64,000 bases of DNA, from assembly GCF_013141775.1 (NCBI RefSeq), contig NZ_WHOB01000094.1:1-64000 (forward strand). The letters are read 5' to 3'. Origin of the DNA: Paenibacillus phytohabitans. Its GTDB lineage: Bacteria > Bacillota > Bacilli > Paenibacillales > Paenibacillaceae. Every line of letters begins with the position of its first letter. Within the stretch, counting starts at the first letter, position 1. The notes under the pieces were generated by a model. That model had not been told where the DNA came from and searched no databases. It saw only the letters and a program-made list of their open reading frames with translations. This document shows, one piece after another, positions 50,608-59,675 of the stretch. The position numbers and the translations under genes were made by a program.

Positions 50608-52599
50608 TTATCTGGATGAGCCGCGTCCGCCGCGTGAACCGCCGCCGGAGCCGCCACTGCGTCCGCCGCGCGATGAGGTTCCGCCGCTGCTGCGTCCGCC
50701 CGAGCTAAATCCGCCTTTGCCGCCCTTGGAGCCGCCGCCGCTATAACCTCCGCGTGAGCCGCCGCCTTTGGTAGCGGGCGCGCCTGAGCCGCCGCCTTCA
50801 TTGCTGCGGGCTACATGCGCCCGGAATTTCGGGCTCGACTTCGCGCCGCCCGGGTTGTACCCGGCACCTGAGCCGCCGCCCTTCGAAGCACCATAGCTGA
50901 ATTCGCCGGCATCCGCGCCTCTGGATACATTGGTGCTGTAGCCGCTGCTCGGGCCGCCGCTTCTGGCGCCGCCGCCCTTATTGCCGCCGCGTCCGCCTGC
51001 GGCATTCGCTCCAGCCGCATAACCCGAAGCCGGGCTGCTGTCGCCGCCGCTGGCGAAGGCGCCGTAGCCGCCGCCCGGTCTTGGCTTCGCCGCGCTCTTG
51101 CCGGCGGAGTCGCCGCCCCGCGGAGCCGCAGCCGCGCTGTACGCGCTGCGCTTGCCGCCACCGCCGCCCGCCGCGTTCTTACGGCTGCGGCTCCCGCCTT
51201 CCGCAGGCGCGCCCCAGCCGCCTGCTTCCTTGCCGCCTGCCGCGTCCTTACGGCTGCGGCTTCCGCCTTCCGCAGGCGCACCCCAGCCGCCTGCTTCCTT
51301 GCCGCCGCGTCCGCGTCCGCCCGGACGCCCTGCGCCTGCGGCTTCCGCGCGCGGAGCACCGCCGCTGCGGCCCTGCCCGCGGCCGCCGCGTCCAGCGCGC
51401 GCCGCTTCAGGCGCTGCGCTCTGCCGCCCGCCGCGCGGCGAGCCGCCGCCTTGCACAGAGGTGAATTCGCCAACGCCGAATTCATCCTTCTCGTACCGGC
51501 GGCGGTCCAGCCGCTGGGAAATGCCGTGCTCGATCAGTTCGAGCCCGGCGCGTTCGCGCGGCGAAGAGAACGTGATCGCAAGGCCTTTGCCTCCGGCGCG
51601 GCCCGTGCGGCCGATCCGGTGAATATAGCTGTCCGCATCCAGCGGAAGATCGTAGTTGAAGATGTGGGTAATGCCTTCCACATCAAGCCCGCGGGCTGCC
51701 ACATCCGTAGCAACCAGCAGCTGCAGCTTGGCATCGCGGAACCGCTTCATGACGGCTTCGCGTTTGCCCTGCGACAAGTCGCCGTGCAATTCGTCGCAGT
51801 CATACCCGGCAGCCTGCAGTGCTTCGTTCAGCTTGATGGCCCGGCGTTTGGTCCGGCAGAAGATGATCGCCAGGTACGGGCGGTCCCGCTCGATCAGGGA
51901 GATCAGCGCCTCTTCCTTATTGCGGTCAGAGCATTCCACTACCTGCTGGCGGATATTGTCCAGCGGAATTGGAGAGCCGCTCTTGATAATGATATCAAGC
52001 GGTTCTTTCATATAATTCGCAGCCAGTCGTTTGATCGGGTCCGGCATTGTTGCAGAGAACAGCATTGTCTGGCGGCGGTAAGGCACAGCCGTAATGATCG
52101 TCTCTACATCCTCCAGGAAGCCCATGTGCAGCATCTGGTCCGCTTCATCCAGCACCAGCATCTTCACGCCGCCCAAGTCCAGCGTCTCCCGGCGCAGGTG
52201 ATCCAGCAGCCGTCCCGGCGTTCCGATAATGAGATGTCTGCCGCCTTCCAGCTTGCGGAGCTGTTTCTCCACATCCTGTCCGCCATAGACTGCCAGAATC
52301 TTCACTCCCGTATGGCGCGCCAGCTTGCGCGCTTCTTCGGTAATCTGCAGCGCAAGTTCACGCGTCGGCGCGAGAATAAGCGCCTGCGGATAAGCCGCCT
52401 CTACCCGGATCTTGTCCATAATCGGCAGCAGAAAAGCCAGTGTCTTCCCTGTTCCCGTCTTGGCACGGGCGATAACATCGAGACCCTCTACCAGCGGCGG
52501 AATCGCCTCTTCCTGCACCGGCGTCGGCTTCACGATTCCCTGCCCCTTGAGCAGATCGTTTAGTACTTCTGAAACTCCTAATTCTTTAAAACCCGGCAA
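50608..52599 (-). CDS. DEAD-box RNA helicase (CshA-like) with long Gly/Arg/Ser-rich tail
   Basis: About 663 residues. Core motifs: Q-motif region, AKTGTGKT (I), PTRELA (Ia), DEAD (II), SAT (III), ATDVAARGLD and HRIGRTGRAG (V-VI), to about residue 370. About 280 residues of low-complexity Gly/Ser/Ala/Arg sequence follow, including RGG-type repeats and a 23-residue tandem duplication. Bacillary CshA has a basic tail but usually much shorter. Expected roles: RNA unwinding in degradosome, ribosome assembly and cold response. The TTG (MPGFKELG) is preferred because GAGGTGGAG precedes it; a GTG three codons earlier is the alternative. Confidence 0.88.
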   Translation of the reverse strand: MPGFKELGVSEVLNDLLKGQGIVKPTPVQEEAIPPLVEGLDVIARAKTGTGKTLAFLLPIMDKIRVEAAYPQALILAPTRELALQITEEARKLARHTGVKILAVYGGQDVEKQLRKLEGGRHLIIGTPGRLLDHLRRETLDLGGVKMLVLDEADQMLHMGFLEDVETIITAVPYRRQTMLFSATMPDPIKRLAANYMKEPLDIIIKSGSPIPLDNIRQQVVECSDRNKEEALISLIERDRPYLAIIFCRTKRRAIKLNEALQAAGYDCDELHGDLSQGKREAVMKRFRDAKLQLLVATDVAARGLDVEGITHIFNYDLPLDADSYIHRIGRTGRAGGKGLAITFSSPRERAGLELIEHGISQRLDRRRYEKDEFGVGEFTSVQGGGSPRGGRQSAAPEAARAGRGGRGQGRSGGAPRAEAAGAGRPGGRGRGGKEAGGWGAPAEGGSRSRKDAAGGKEAGGWGAPAEGGSRSRKNAAGGGGGKRSAYSAAAAPRGGDSAGKSAAKPRPGGGYGAFASGGDSSPASGYAAGANAAGGRGGNKGGGARSGGPSSGYSTNVSRGADAGEFSYGASKGGGSGAGYNPGGAKSSPKFRAHVARSNEGGGSGAPATKGGGSRGGYSGGGSKGGKGGFSSGGRSSGGTSSRGGRSGGSGGGSRGGRGSSR
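51172..51309. repeat. 69-bp in-frame tandem duplication in the helicase tail
   Basis: Two nearly identical 69-bp units begin at 51172 and 51241, encoding a 23-residue block (KEAGGWGAPAEGGSRSRK plus five more). Confidence 0.9.
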
Positions 52600-53023
52600 T
52601 TGCTCCACCTCACTATTTTCCCTAAGTTTTCACTTCATAACTTATATTCATCCATTTATCGGAGTAATGTACGCATTCACAAGGCTTGGCCTGCGGCATA
52701 AGCCCGTTATCAGGCGGCAACGGCTGCACCGTCCTGCATAGTGTGCTGTGCCAGGACAGCCAGTCCAGATATCGCTCTCAGGTATCCGTATCAAACAAAA
52801 GCGGAAGAACCCCGTTGCCGGAGCCCTTCCGTTCCACTGGCCCGCAAGGCTGCAGTCGAAGTTCGGTTTCTGGGGCAGCAGCGATCCACCGGACATTCAG
52901 ACGGCACTCCATTTGCGTTCCATTACACTTTAATTTTGGGCAAGTTATCTTTATATATTGTACTTGATTTCGCGCTGCTTGTGTGCATATGCGGAAGAAT
53001 AATTATTTCCCGGGCTTATCCCG
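52600..53023. other. 424-bp region between the ABC1 kinase gene and the helicase gene
   Basis: No gene I can support; an 82-codon minus-strand frame (52648-52896) lacks a ribosome site and spans a terminator. It contains a strong intrinsic terminator (52792-52831) about 190 bp upstream of the helicase start, and AT-rich sequence near 52930-52965 that could be a promoter. Confidence 0.5.
52792..52831 (-). terminator. Intrinsic terminator or attenuator upstream of the helicase gene
   Basis: Minus strand: CGGAAGGGCTCC, loop GGCAAC, GGGGTTCTTCCG (12 pairs, three G-U), then CTTTTGTTTG. It ends the phasin/ABC1 kinase transcript, or attenuates the helicase leader if the helicase promoter lies further upstream. 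Confidence 0.75.
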
Positions 53024-54694
53024 CTAGAATCTTCCTGATTTGAATATCGAGAACAGCAGCCATATAATCATCAGCATAGCAATGACGGAGCCGATCTCCA
53101 CGATGGGGAAATCCCAGAGCAGCGAAGGCTCGCCGCGCAGAGAGGAAGCAACAATCAGACCGGCCATAATGATGCTGAAGGCCAGCAGTACGATACTGAA
53201 GGAGAGCCGGTTGCCGACCCGGCTGAACTTGTGCTCCAGATTCTGGAGCTCAGGTACCCCAATCTCCACCTTGAGCTTCCCCTTGCTGAGCAGTGCGGAG
53301 AGCTGCCGGGCCTGGGCAGGAAGCTCCACCAGACTCTCGGCAAGATCGGCTACTCCGCCGAGCAGCTTGCGCTGCAGCCGGCTTCCGCTGAAGCGCTGCT
53401 TCACCAGCTGCCTGCCGAACGGCTCGGCCATCTGCACTATGCTGAAGGCCGGGTCGAGGCTGGCGACCATACCCTCCAGCGTCAGCATCGTCTTGCCCAG
53501 CATCGCGAGATCCGGCGGAATAACCAGCCGGTGCTTGCGGGCAATGCCGAACAGATCATTCAGCGCCTTGCCGATGCTGACCTGCTTGAACGGGATATCA
53601 TAATACTGCTCCCGCAGCCGGTCCATATCATCATGCAGCGCCATCCGGTCGGCATCCTCCGGAATCACACCCAGGCGCAGAATGGCACGTACCATCGAAT
53701 CGGTATTCTTGCGCATCAGTGCAATCACGAGTGCGGACAGCCCGTCCTTCATTTCCTCGCTCAGCCGCCCGACCATCCCGAAATCAATCAGAGCCAGCTT
53801 GCCGTCCTCCAGTACCATGACATTGCCCGGATGCGGATCGGCATGAAAGAAGCCATGGATGAAAATCTGGTTCAGCATCATCTCTACAAGCTGCTGGGCA
53901 ATAGTCTTGAGCTTGACGCCCTTGTTCAGCAGCTCATCCCTGCGGTTCAGCGTAATTCCGTCCACGTATTCCATCGTCAGCACCCGTGTCGAGCTGAAAT
54001 CCCAATAGATGGCCGGTATATATACATTATCCTGGGCAGTCAGATGCCCGGCTATACGTTCGGCATTGCGCCCTTCCTGGGCATAATCAAGCTCGGCCAT
54101 CAGGGCACGGGAGAACTCCTCGACCATCCGGGTTAATCCGTATTGCTTGGCCCAGTCCATCTTCCGCTCAGCCAGGACGCTTAGATCCAGCAGAATCTCA
54201 AGATCCCGGCTCATGGTCCGCATGACGCCGGGACGCTGAATCTTGACCGCTACACTCTGGCCGCCGTGCAGCACCGCCCGGTGCACCTGACCGATGGAAG
54301 CCGCAGCAAGCGGATTGTTCTCGAAGTACTCAAAGACCGTATCCATATGCTGATCGAGTTCCTGCTCGATAATATTGCGGGCCGTCTCAGCCGAGAACGG
54401 CGGCACATTGTCCTGCAGCTTAATAAGCTCCTGTATAATTGAATCCGGCAGCAGATCGGAACGTGTACTGGCGAGCTGGCCCAATTTGACAAACGTCGGC
54501 CCCAGATCCTCCAGCACCCGGCGGATCCGCTCCCCGAGTGTTACGCTTTCGTGAACCTCCTGCGTAATAATCCGGCGCGGAAGGGACAGGAGATGATAGA
54601 GGCCCAGTTCCTCCACCATATAGCCGAAGCCATGACGCATAAGCGCCATGGCTATTGCCCGGTAACGGCCGGCATGTCTTATGCGGACTGCCAT
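53024..54694 (-). CDS. ABC1/AarF/UbiB atypical kinase family protein
   Basis: 556 residues. Signature KxGQ block FVKLGQLASTRSDLLP near 68, Ala-rich nucleotide loop AAASIGQVHRA, catalytic FFHADPHPGN near 280 and IDFGMVG (DFG) following. Two C-terminal membrane helices (about 505-550). UbiB-type proteins support quinone or lipid metabolism as ATPases or kinases; in this menaquinone organism the client is uncertain. It starts directly after the phasin-like stop (TAAATG), so the two are translationally coupled. Confidence 0.9.
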   Translation of the reverse strand: MAVRIRHAGRYRAIAMALMRHGFGYMVEELGLYHLLSLPRRIITQEVHESVTLGERIRRVLEDLGPTFVKLGQLASTRSDLLPDSIIQELIKLQDNVPPFSAETARNIIEQELDQHMDTVFEYFENNPLAAASIGQVHRAVLHGGQSVAVKIQRPGVMRTMSRDLEILLDLSVLAERKMDWAKQYGLTRMVEEFSRALMAELDYAQEGRNAERIAGHLTAQDNVYIPAIYWDFSSTRVLTMEYVDGITLNRRDELLNKGVKLKTIAQQLVEMMLNQIFIHGFFHADPHPGNVMVLEDGKLALIDFGMVGRLSEEMKDGLSALVIALMRKNTDSMVRAILRLGVIPEDADRMALHDDMDRLREQYYDIPFKQVSIGKALNDLFGIARKHRLVIPPDLAMLGKTMLTLEGMVASLDPAFSIVQMAEPFGRQLVKQRFSGSRLQRKLLGGVADLAESLVELPAQARQLSALLSKGKLKVEIGVPELQNLEHKFSRVGNRLSFSIVLLAFSIIMAGLIVASSLRGEPSLLWDFPIVEIGSVIAMLMIIWLLFSIFKSGRF

Positions 54695-55051
54695 TTATTC
54701 CGTATGCGTTTCCGGCACGACATCCTCCTGGGTGCGGGGAGCCGTATTGCCCTCCAGCTCGGCCACGCGGCGTTCAAGCACAGCAATGCGCGATTCCAGT
54801 CCGGCAATGTCTCCTTGAACAGGCACCTTGAGCTCCTTCAGCACCTTCTGAACCTGCTCATGTACAGCCGCTTTGAAGGTACCGCGTTCTTCTTCACCGC
54901 GCTCCACCAGCCGGTCAACCAGTGCCTTGGATTCCGATGGCGCAAGCTCGCCCCGCTTGACGAGTTCATCTACGACCTTTTCAACCTTTTCCTTGCTGAC
55001 AATGGTGAGGCCCACTCCTAAAGAGATTGCTTTCTTGAACAAATCACTCAT
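54695..55051 (-). CDS. Phasin/PhaF-like coiled-coil protein
   Basis: 118 residues. N-terminal FKKAISLGVGLTIVSKEKVEKVVDELVKRGEL is the pattern of the poly-granule-associated PhaF/PhaI-like family annotated as phasin; the C-terminal third is a coiled coil (LESRIAVLERRVAELEG). No PHA synthase is here. The gene is commonly next to UbiB-type kinases, and is coupled to one here. Real role unclear. ATG with GGGAGGG upstream. Confidence 0.75.
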   Translation of the reverse strand: MSDLFKKAISLGVGLTIVSKEKVEKVVDELVKRGELAPSESKALVDRLVERGEEERGTFKAAVHEQVQKVLKELKVPVQGDIAGLESRIAVLERRVAELEGNTAPRTQEDVVPETHTE

Positions 55052-55112
55052 GGTACTTCCCTCCCAAAGATTCCAGTTATGGTTAGAGTATACCCCTTAG
55101 CGGGCCAATTCA

Positions 55113-55135
55113 CAAAATAACCCCACAAAGTGGGG
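55113..55135 (-). terminator. Terminator of the ThuA-like gene
   Basis: CCCCAC/GTGGGG stem with a three-base loop, followed on the minus strand by TTATTTTG, about 75 bp past the stop. Confidence 0.7.
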
Positions 55136-55210
55136 CCAAAGCTTCAATGATTACTCAGATACTTTGCAGGGACCCCCAAAATATATACTGTCTTTCACAA
55201 AAGTCCGGGG

Positions 55211-55843
55211 TTATCTCGGAATCCGTGCCGCCCAGGTGGCTGCGCGCAGAATCAGCTGGCGGACTGCCGGATGACGGAACGAAGGCTCATGATGGCCGGG
55301 CATAAGGTAGACAACCCGTCCCTGACCGTAGCTGTGGCACCAGGCCGCTGGCAGCATTTCCCCGTCCGCTTCATATTCAAGCAGGATCTTCTTATCGGTG
55401 AAGGGGTCGAACTCGAAACGGTACGGCTCTTCATCGAGCTGGAAATCCTCAATGCCTTCGGTGATATCATGTTCCCGCACCTTGAAATTCAGCGGTGCAT
55501 AGGGAGGATGTCCGGTGAATCTGCCGCCGATCAGATGTGCCAGCTCATACCGCTTCGCCAGCGAAACACCGGTATGCAGGACAATCAGGCCGCCGCCGCC
55601 GCTTACATAACTCAGCAAACCCGCCGTCTGCTGGGGAGATACGGTTTCGTTCCATAATTCGTTATATGCAATGCAGAGATCATATCCTGCCAAATGTTCG
55701 CTTAACAGCAGCTTTTTATTCTCCGAGCACTGTACGGTCAGAAGATCATTCAGAATCTCGCTGACCTGCTTGTCTACGCCTTGCAGCGGGTGAAACCGTG
55801 GGTGGGTATAATCGCCAAGTAACAGGCATTTTCTCTTATCCAT
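55211..55843 (-). CDS. ThuA-like domain protein
   Basis: 210 residues of class I glutamine-amidotransferase-like fold. GGGLIVLHTGVS near 87, GGRFTGHPPYAP near 107, DEEPYRFE near 139, and PAAWCHSYGQGRVVYLMPGHHEPSFRHP near 165 are the ThuA signatures. The family is named from trehalose utilisation in rhizobia; many members act on other glycosides and the function here is unknown. ATG with AAGGAGGAGG upstream. Monocistronic. Confidence 0.87.
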   Translation of the reverse strand: MDKRKCLLLGDYTHPRFHPLQGVDKQVSEILNDLLTVQCSENKKLLLSEHLAGYDLCIAYNELWNETVSPQQTAGLLSYVSGGGGLIVLHTGVSLAKRYELAHLIGGRFTGHPPYAPLNFKVREHDITEGIEDFQLDEEPYRFEFDPFTDKKILLEYEADGEMLPAAWCHSYGQGRVVYLMPGHHEPSFRHPAVRQLILRAATWAARIPR

Positions 55844-55968
55844 GGGTCTCCTCCTCCTTATTTCTTTATCTTTGTAGTTGAACGTTGCCTATTATTCTAA
55901 GGAAAACAGCTCCCGATGTCCATAAAACGGGCTGCTTTTATAGTAAGAATACGCTAATCCGGGTTGTC

Positions 55969-56004
55969 CAAAAAGAATTCCCGTCCTGTACCGGACGGGA
56001 ATTC
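55969..56004 (-). terminator. Intrinsic terminator of hemD
   Basis: GAATTCCCGTCC and its exact complement, six-base loop, then TTTTTGG on the minus strand. Confidence 0.9.
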
Positions 56005-56044
56005 CTGCTCTGGGTGCCTGTGCAGCCCGGCCTGGTGCTGCCGG

Positions 56045-56857
56045 TTACCGGGAAGCCGCGATATAGCGGCCCAGCTCTACGAACATGCTGCCCATCCGTT
56101 CATGCTCCGGCATAATGATCCGCTTCACGCCCTCTTCCTTGAGGGCTTCAGAGGTAAGCCGGCCGACAGATACAGCCAGCACCTTATCCTCCAAAGCCTG
56201 AACGAGTTCTTCCAGCCTGCCCTGCTCCCGCGCATACTGCGCCAGGAAACGGAATTGCGGAGCACTTGTGAAGGCTACCGCGTTCACCCGGCCTTCTGTA
56301 ATATCCGCCAGCAGCAGGGCCAGCGCTCCCGGCTCCGGCTGCGTGTACCGGTACGGCTGCACCCAGCTGACCTCTGCTCCCGCCTGCTCCAGCCACTGGA
56401 CCAGATGCGGGGCGGACTCTCCGTGCAGCTGCAGTCTGACCCGTTTGCCCTGCAAATCCCAATCCTGCAAACCGCGGATCAGCCCCTTGGTGCTGCCATC
56501 ATCGTCGCGCACCACGGGCTCCAGCCCCCGCTTCTTCAAGGCATTGACTGTCTTATAGCCGCGAGCAGCAATAGGTGAAGCGGAGAGAACTTCCAGGAAG
56601 CGGTCCGCAAGCTCCAGCTTCGCGGCCATCTCGAACAATGCGTCGAGTCCCATTCCGGTCGTCAGAACCGCCAGGTCCGGCGGCTGGTCTGTCCAGGCCG
56701 TCAGCCCGTCACGCAGTGCAGCATCATCCAGAAATGCCGTCCCCTGGGCCGGACGGTGCAGCGCAGTCCCACCCATATTCTGTACCAGCTTGGCCATTTC
56801 TTCCGCCTTGCGCGGACCCGCCAGGGCAATGGTAATGCCCTTCAATTGCTCTGCCAT
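56045..56857 (-). CDS. hemD: Uroporphyrinogen-III synthase (HemD family)
   Basis: 270 residues in two alpha/beta domains. ITIALAGPRKAEEMAKLVQNMGG opens domain 1, and domain 2 contains VNAVAFTSAPQFRFL (the conserved TS segment) and the closing EHERMGSMFVELGRYI. It cyclises hydroxymethylbilane to uroporphyrinogen III for haem and cobalamin. No other hem genes are adjacent, so this may be a stand-alone or second copy. ATG with AAGGAGAG upstream. Confidence 0.85.
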   Translation of the reverse strand: MAEQLKGITIALAGPRKAEEMAKLVQNMGGTALHRPAQGTAFLDDAALRDGLTAWTDQPPDLAVLTTGMGLDALFEMAAKLELADRFLEVLSASPIAARGYKTVNALKKRGLEPVVRDDDGSTKGLIRGLQDWDLQGKRVRLQLHGESAPHLVQWLEQAGAEVSWVQPYRYTQPEPGALALLLADITEGRVNAVAFTSAPQFRFLAQYAREQGRLEELVQALEDKVLAVSVGRLTSEALKEEGVKRIIMPEHERMGSMFVELGRYIAASR

Positions 56858-56948
56858 GAATGCTTCTCTCCTTCGTCACCCCATATTATTGCTTATCAGT
56901 ATACTTGCAAAAGGAGGTAAAAGGGAAGACCGCAGCGCACTTTCTGCT

Positions 56949-59003
56949 TCAGGAATTCCGCTGGTCTCCGGAACTACCTCTACTCTGCCTGACGGTATCC
57001 GCTGCACCCGGAGCCTGATTTCCCGGATATAATTTGAATTTGCCGACCAGCCGCTGCAGTTCATCGGCAAGATGGCTCAGATCTGCCGAGGAAGAAGCGA
57101 TCTCTTCCACCGATGCCAGCTGCTGCTGGGCGGCAGCGGAGATGGTTTCGGTATTGCCTGCCGCTTCCTGGGTGATCCCGCGGATCTCTCCGATGGCCTT
57201 CTCCATACTATCCGCTTCTGCCGTCAGCGTATGCACTGCACCATTCATCGCTTCAATCTTCTCCGCCGCCCCTTTAACCGCCCTGCGGATCCGTGAGAAG
57301 GAGCGTCCGGTCGTATCGACCGCCATAATGCCTTCGGATACCCGGTTCTTCGCATACTCCATGGTAGCTGTAGCCTGGATCATCTCCGCATTAATGGAAG
57401 TAATCTGTTCGGAGATCATTCTTGCCGACTTCTCTGACTCTTCAGCCAGCTTGCGCACCTCTGAGGCGACAACCGCGAAGCCGCGGCCCTGCTCGCCTGC
57501 TCTGGCCGCTTCAATGGAAGCATTCAGCGCCAGCAGGTTGGTCTGCCGCGAGATCCCGGTAATTACACCGACAATCCCCTGAATCTGTCCGGTCCGCTCA
57601 TTAAGCTTATCAATGACCCCGCCCAGCTCCTCTACCGTTTCATGAATCCCGTTGATCTTATCGACTACGCTGATTACAGATTCATTCCCCTCTGAAGCGG
57701 AGAGCGAGGTCTTGTCCATCATCGCCGATACCTGCTCCATGAATCCGGAAATATGCTCTACCTCGCTTGTAGTGGCAGCAGTACTTATCATTCCTTTATT
57801 GACACTGTTAACCTGGCGCTCTGTTCCGGCCGCTACCTCCTGGATCGCTATCGTAACATGCTCTATCGCTTTGGTAGTCTGCTCGGCCCCCGCTGTCAGT
57901 TCCTCGGCGGATGAGGAGACATTGTCGGTCATCTCCTGTACACCGGTAATCATCTGACGCAGATTGCCGACCATCAGGCGGAAATTCTCAGCCAGCAGGC
58001 CAATCTCATCCCTGCGGAAGTCCCCGATATCCTGTGACAGGTCGCCCCCGGCGATTAGCTCTGTCGCTCTGCGCAGCCGCATCAGCGGCTTCAGGATCGA
58101 CGAGACATTGAAGTAGATAAGCACCAGCGCCAGCAATACAGAAACAGAGATTACAATGAATACCGTCTCCCGGATATCACTTGTCGCACGGGTAATCTCA
58201 TTCTTGCTGATGGTCCCCCCGATTCTCCAGCCGGTCAGCTCATTCACCATGAAGGTCATCTTCTTGGAGGAATCCTTATAGTCATAATCGAAGCTGCCGC
58301 TCTCTCTTTCGAACATTCGCTTCACGAAATCAAGTGAGGACTCCTCGCCAATAGCTTCGGTCGGGTGAACCAGGAATTTCTTGCTGCTGTCGATAATCAG
58401 AATATAACCTTCTTCGCCTACCTTGATATCTGTCAGATCGGCCAGCGAAGACAGGTTCAGATCCAGACCCACTACCCCGTTCCCGCCTTCCAGCACTGCT
58501 GAAATTGCAATAGCCGACTCATTATTTACCGTCTGGAATACCGGTGAGATCACAATTCCGCTGCCATGCTTAAGCGCATTGATATAAGCGTTCTCCTTGC
58601 GCGGGTCATAGCCGTCCGGCAGCTGAATATCAGCCGCACGGATACCCTTGCCTTTACTGGTTCCGGCATAAATATCAAGCACATCGGAATGCAGTTTGGC
58701 ATACTCCTTAAGTCTGGCCTCCAGTGCAGGCGCCCCCGCCCCCGCCGCTTCATTATTAATAGAATCCGCCGTGAGTTGCGCAGCGAAGTAGTTAATATCA
58801 TCAATTTTGGATTGAATGTTTGCATCGATAATTTCGTTAACCGCCACTACACTTTCCGTGGCATTTTGGGTGAGCTGCTGCCCGACTTTACTGCTGGCCG
58901 ATTGATAGGTCTGCCAGCCTATAATGATGCTAGGTACAAGCAAAACAAGCAAATATGTAAGAATTAGCTTCGTGCGGATGGTCAGACGCGCCTTTTTATT
59001 CAT
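56949..59003 (-). CDS. Methyl-accepting chemotaxis protein with dCache sensor
   Basis: 684 residues. Membrane helix about 11-31, extracellular dCache-like sensor (about 35-285, with YILIIDSSKKFLVHP in the distal half), second helix about 290-310, HAMP (LKPLMRLRRATELIAGGDLSQ), then the cytoplasmic signalling domain. The hairpin tip is RQTNLLALNASIEAARAGEQGRGFAVVASEVRKLAEES (given as two blocks around residue 510). The ligand is unknown. Tail without an obvious CheR pentapeptide. Monocistronic. Confidence 0.93.
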   Translation of the reverse strand: MNKKARLTIRTKLILTYLLVLLVPSIIIGWQTYQSASSKVGQQLTQNATESVVAVNEIIDANIQSKIDDINYFAAQLTADSINNEAAGAGAPALEARLKEYAKLHSDVLDIYAGTSKGKGIRAADIQLPDGYDPRKENAYINALKHGSGIVISPVFQTVNNESAIAISAVLEGGNGVVGLDLNLSSLADLTDIKVGEEGYILIIDSSKKFLVHPTEAIGEESSLDFVKRMFERESGSFDYDYKDSSKKMTFMVNELTGWRIGGTISKNEITRATSDIRETVFIVISVSVLLALVLIYFNVSSILKPLMRLRRATELIAGGDLSQDIGDFRRDEIGLLAENFRLMVGNLRQMITGVQEMTDNVSSSAEELTAGAEQTTKAIEHVTIAIQEVAAGTERQVNSVNKGMISTAATTSEVEHISGFMEQVSAMMDKTSLSASEGNESVISVVDKINGIHETVEELGGVIDKLNERTGQIQGIVGVITGISRQTNLLALNASIEAARAGEQGRGFAVVASEVRKLAEESEKSARMISEQITSINAEMIQATATMEYAKNRVSEGIMAVDTTGRSFSRIRRAVKGAAEKIEAMNGAVHTLTAEADSMEKAIGEIRGITQEAAGNTETISAAAQQQLASVEEIASSSADLSHLADELQRLVGKFKLYPGNQAPGAADTVRQSRGSSGDQRNS

Positions 59004-59156
59004 ATGATGGGCTCACTCTCTCTTTCTTTATGGGTCTTAAGCACGATAAATCTGCAGCCTCAATATATAATTAAATATCGCCCCTGGAAATCCTCTTTTC
59101 TCCGGGAATTCATTATAATTCTCCTATGTTGCTTAATAATTTTCATATATACACAG

Positions 59157-59182
59157 CAAAAAACCGTTTTTATGAAAACGGT
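59157..59182 (-). terminator. Intrinsic terminator of the Fur-family gene
   Basis: ACCGTTTT/AAAACGGT stem with a four-base loop and T run on the minus strand. Confidence 0.8.
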
Positions 59183-59206
59183 CTTTTGTTATATTTATTC
59201 TTTTTT

Positions 59207-59602
59207 CTAGTGCGAATTCTTATTCCGGCAGGCTGGACATACGCCTCCAAATACAACATGTGTATGGGTGATGGAATAACCTGTATCCTCCGCCACCGTA
59301 TCGATCCACGCCTGCGGAACCTGACTCATCACTTCATCCACTGCGCCGCAGATTTCACAGATAATATGCTGATGGTCGTCCAGACGGGCATCATATCTGC
59401 TGGCCGCCTCTCCGAGCTTCAGTTCACGGATCATTTGTTTATCCGAAAGATACCGCAGCGAATTATAGACAGTCCCATAGGCCAGGTTATGCCCCTGCTC
59501 TACAAGACGGTTCATTACTTCCGCAGCAGTAGGATGGTCATGGGAATTACGGACGATATCATACACGGCCTGACGTTGAGAGGTTAAATTCAGCGTTCTC
59601 AT
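59207..59602 (-). CDS. Fur-family regulator (PerR-like)
   Basis: 131 residues; the ATG nine bases after AGAGG is chosen over one three codons earlier. Winged helix LTSQRQAVYDIVRNSHDHPTAAEV and recognition helix AYGTVYNSLRYL. The structural zinc site has C-x2-C in CEICG and C-x2-C in CPAC. The regulatory-metal region contains YDARLDDHQH as in PerR. The residue aligned with PerR Asp104 reads as Glu here (CGAVDE), which is Fur-like, so peroxide sensing should not be assumed. It is nearest to PerR overall; target genes are not adjacent. Confidence 0.83.
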   Translation of the reverse strand: MRTLNLTSQRQAVYDIVRNSHDHPTAAEVMNRLVEQGHNLAYGTVYNSLRYLSDKQMIRELKLGEAASRYDARLDDHQHIICEICGAVDEVMSQVPQAWIDTVAEDTGYSITHTHVVFGGVCPACRNKNSH

Positions 59603-59675
59603 CTTTATCATCCTCTAACTTGTTTTTAGATCAAGTATAAGTCCTAGTGCCGGAAGCGTCAATCCGGGCGGGACT

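Noticed and set aside
52648..52896. 82-codon minus-strand frame before the helicase gene
   Set aside because: No ribosome site and it runs through a strong intrinsic terminator. It could be re-examined if conserved in relatives.
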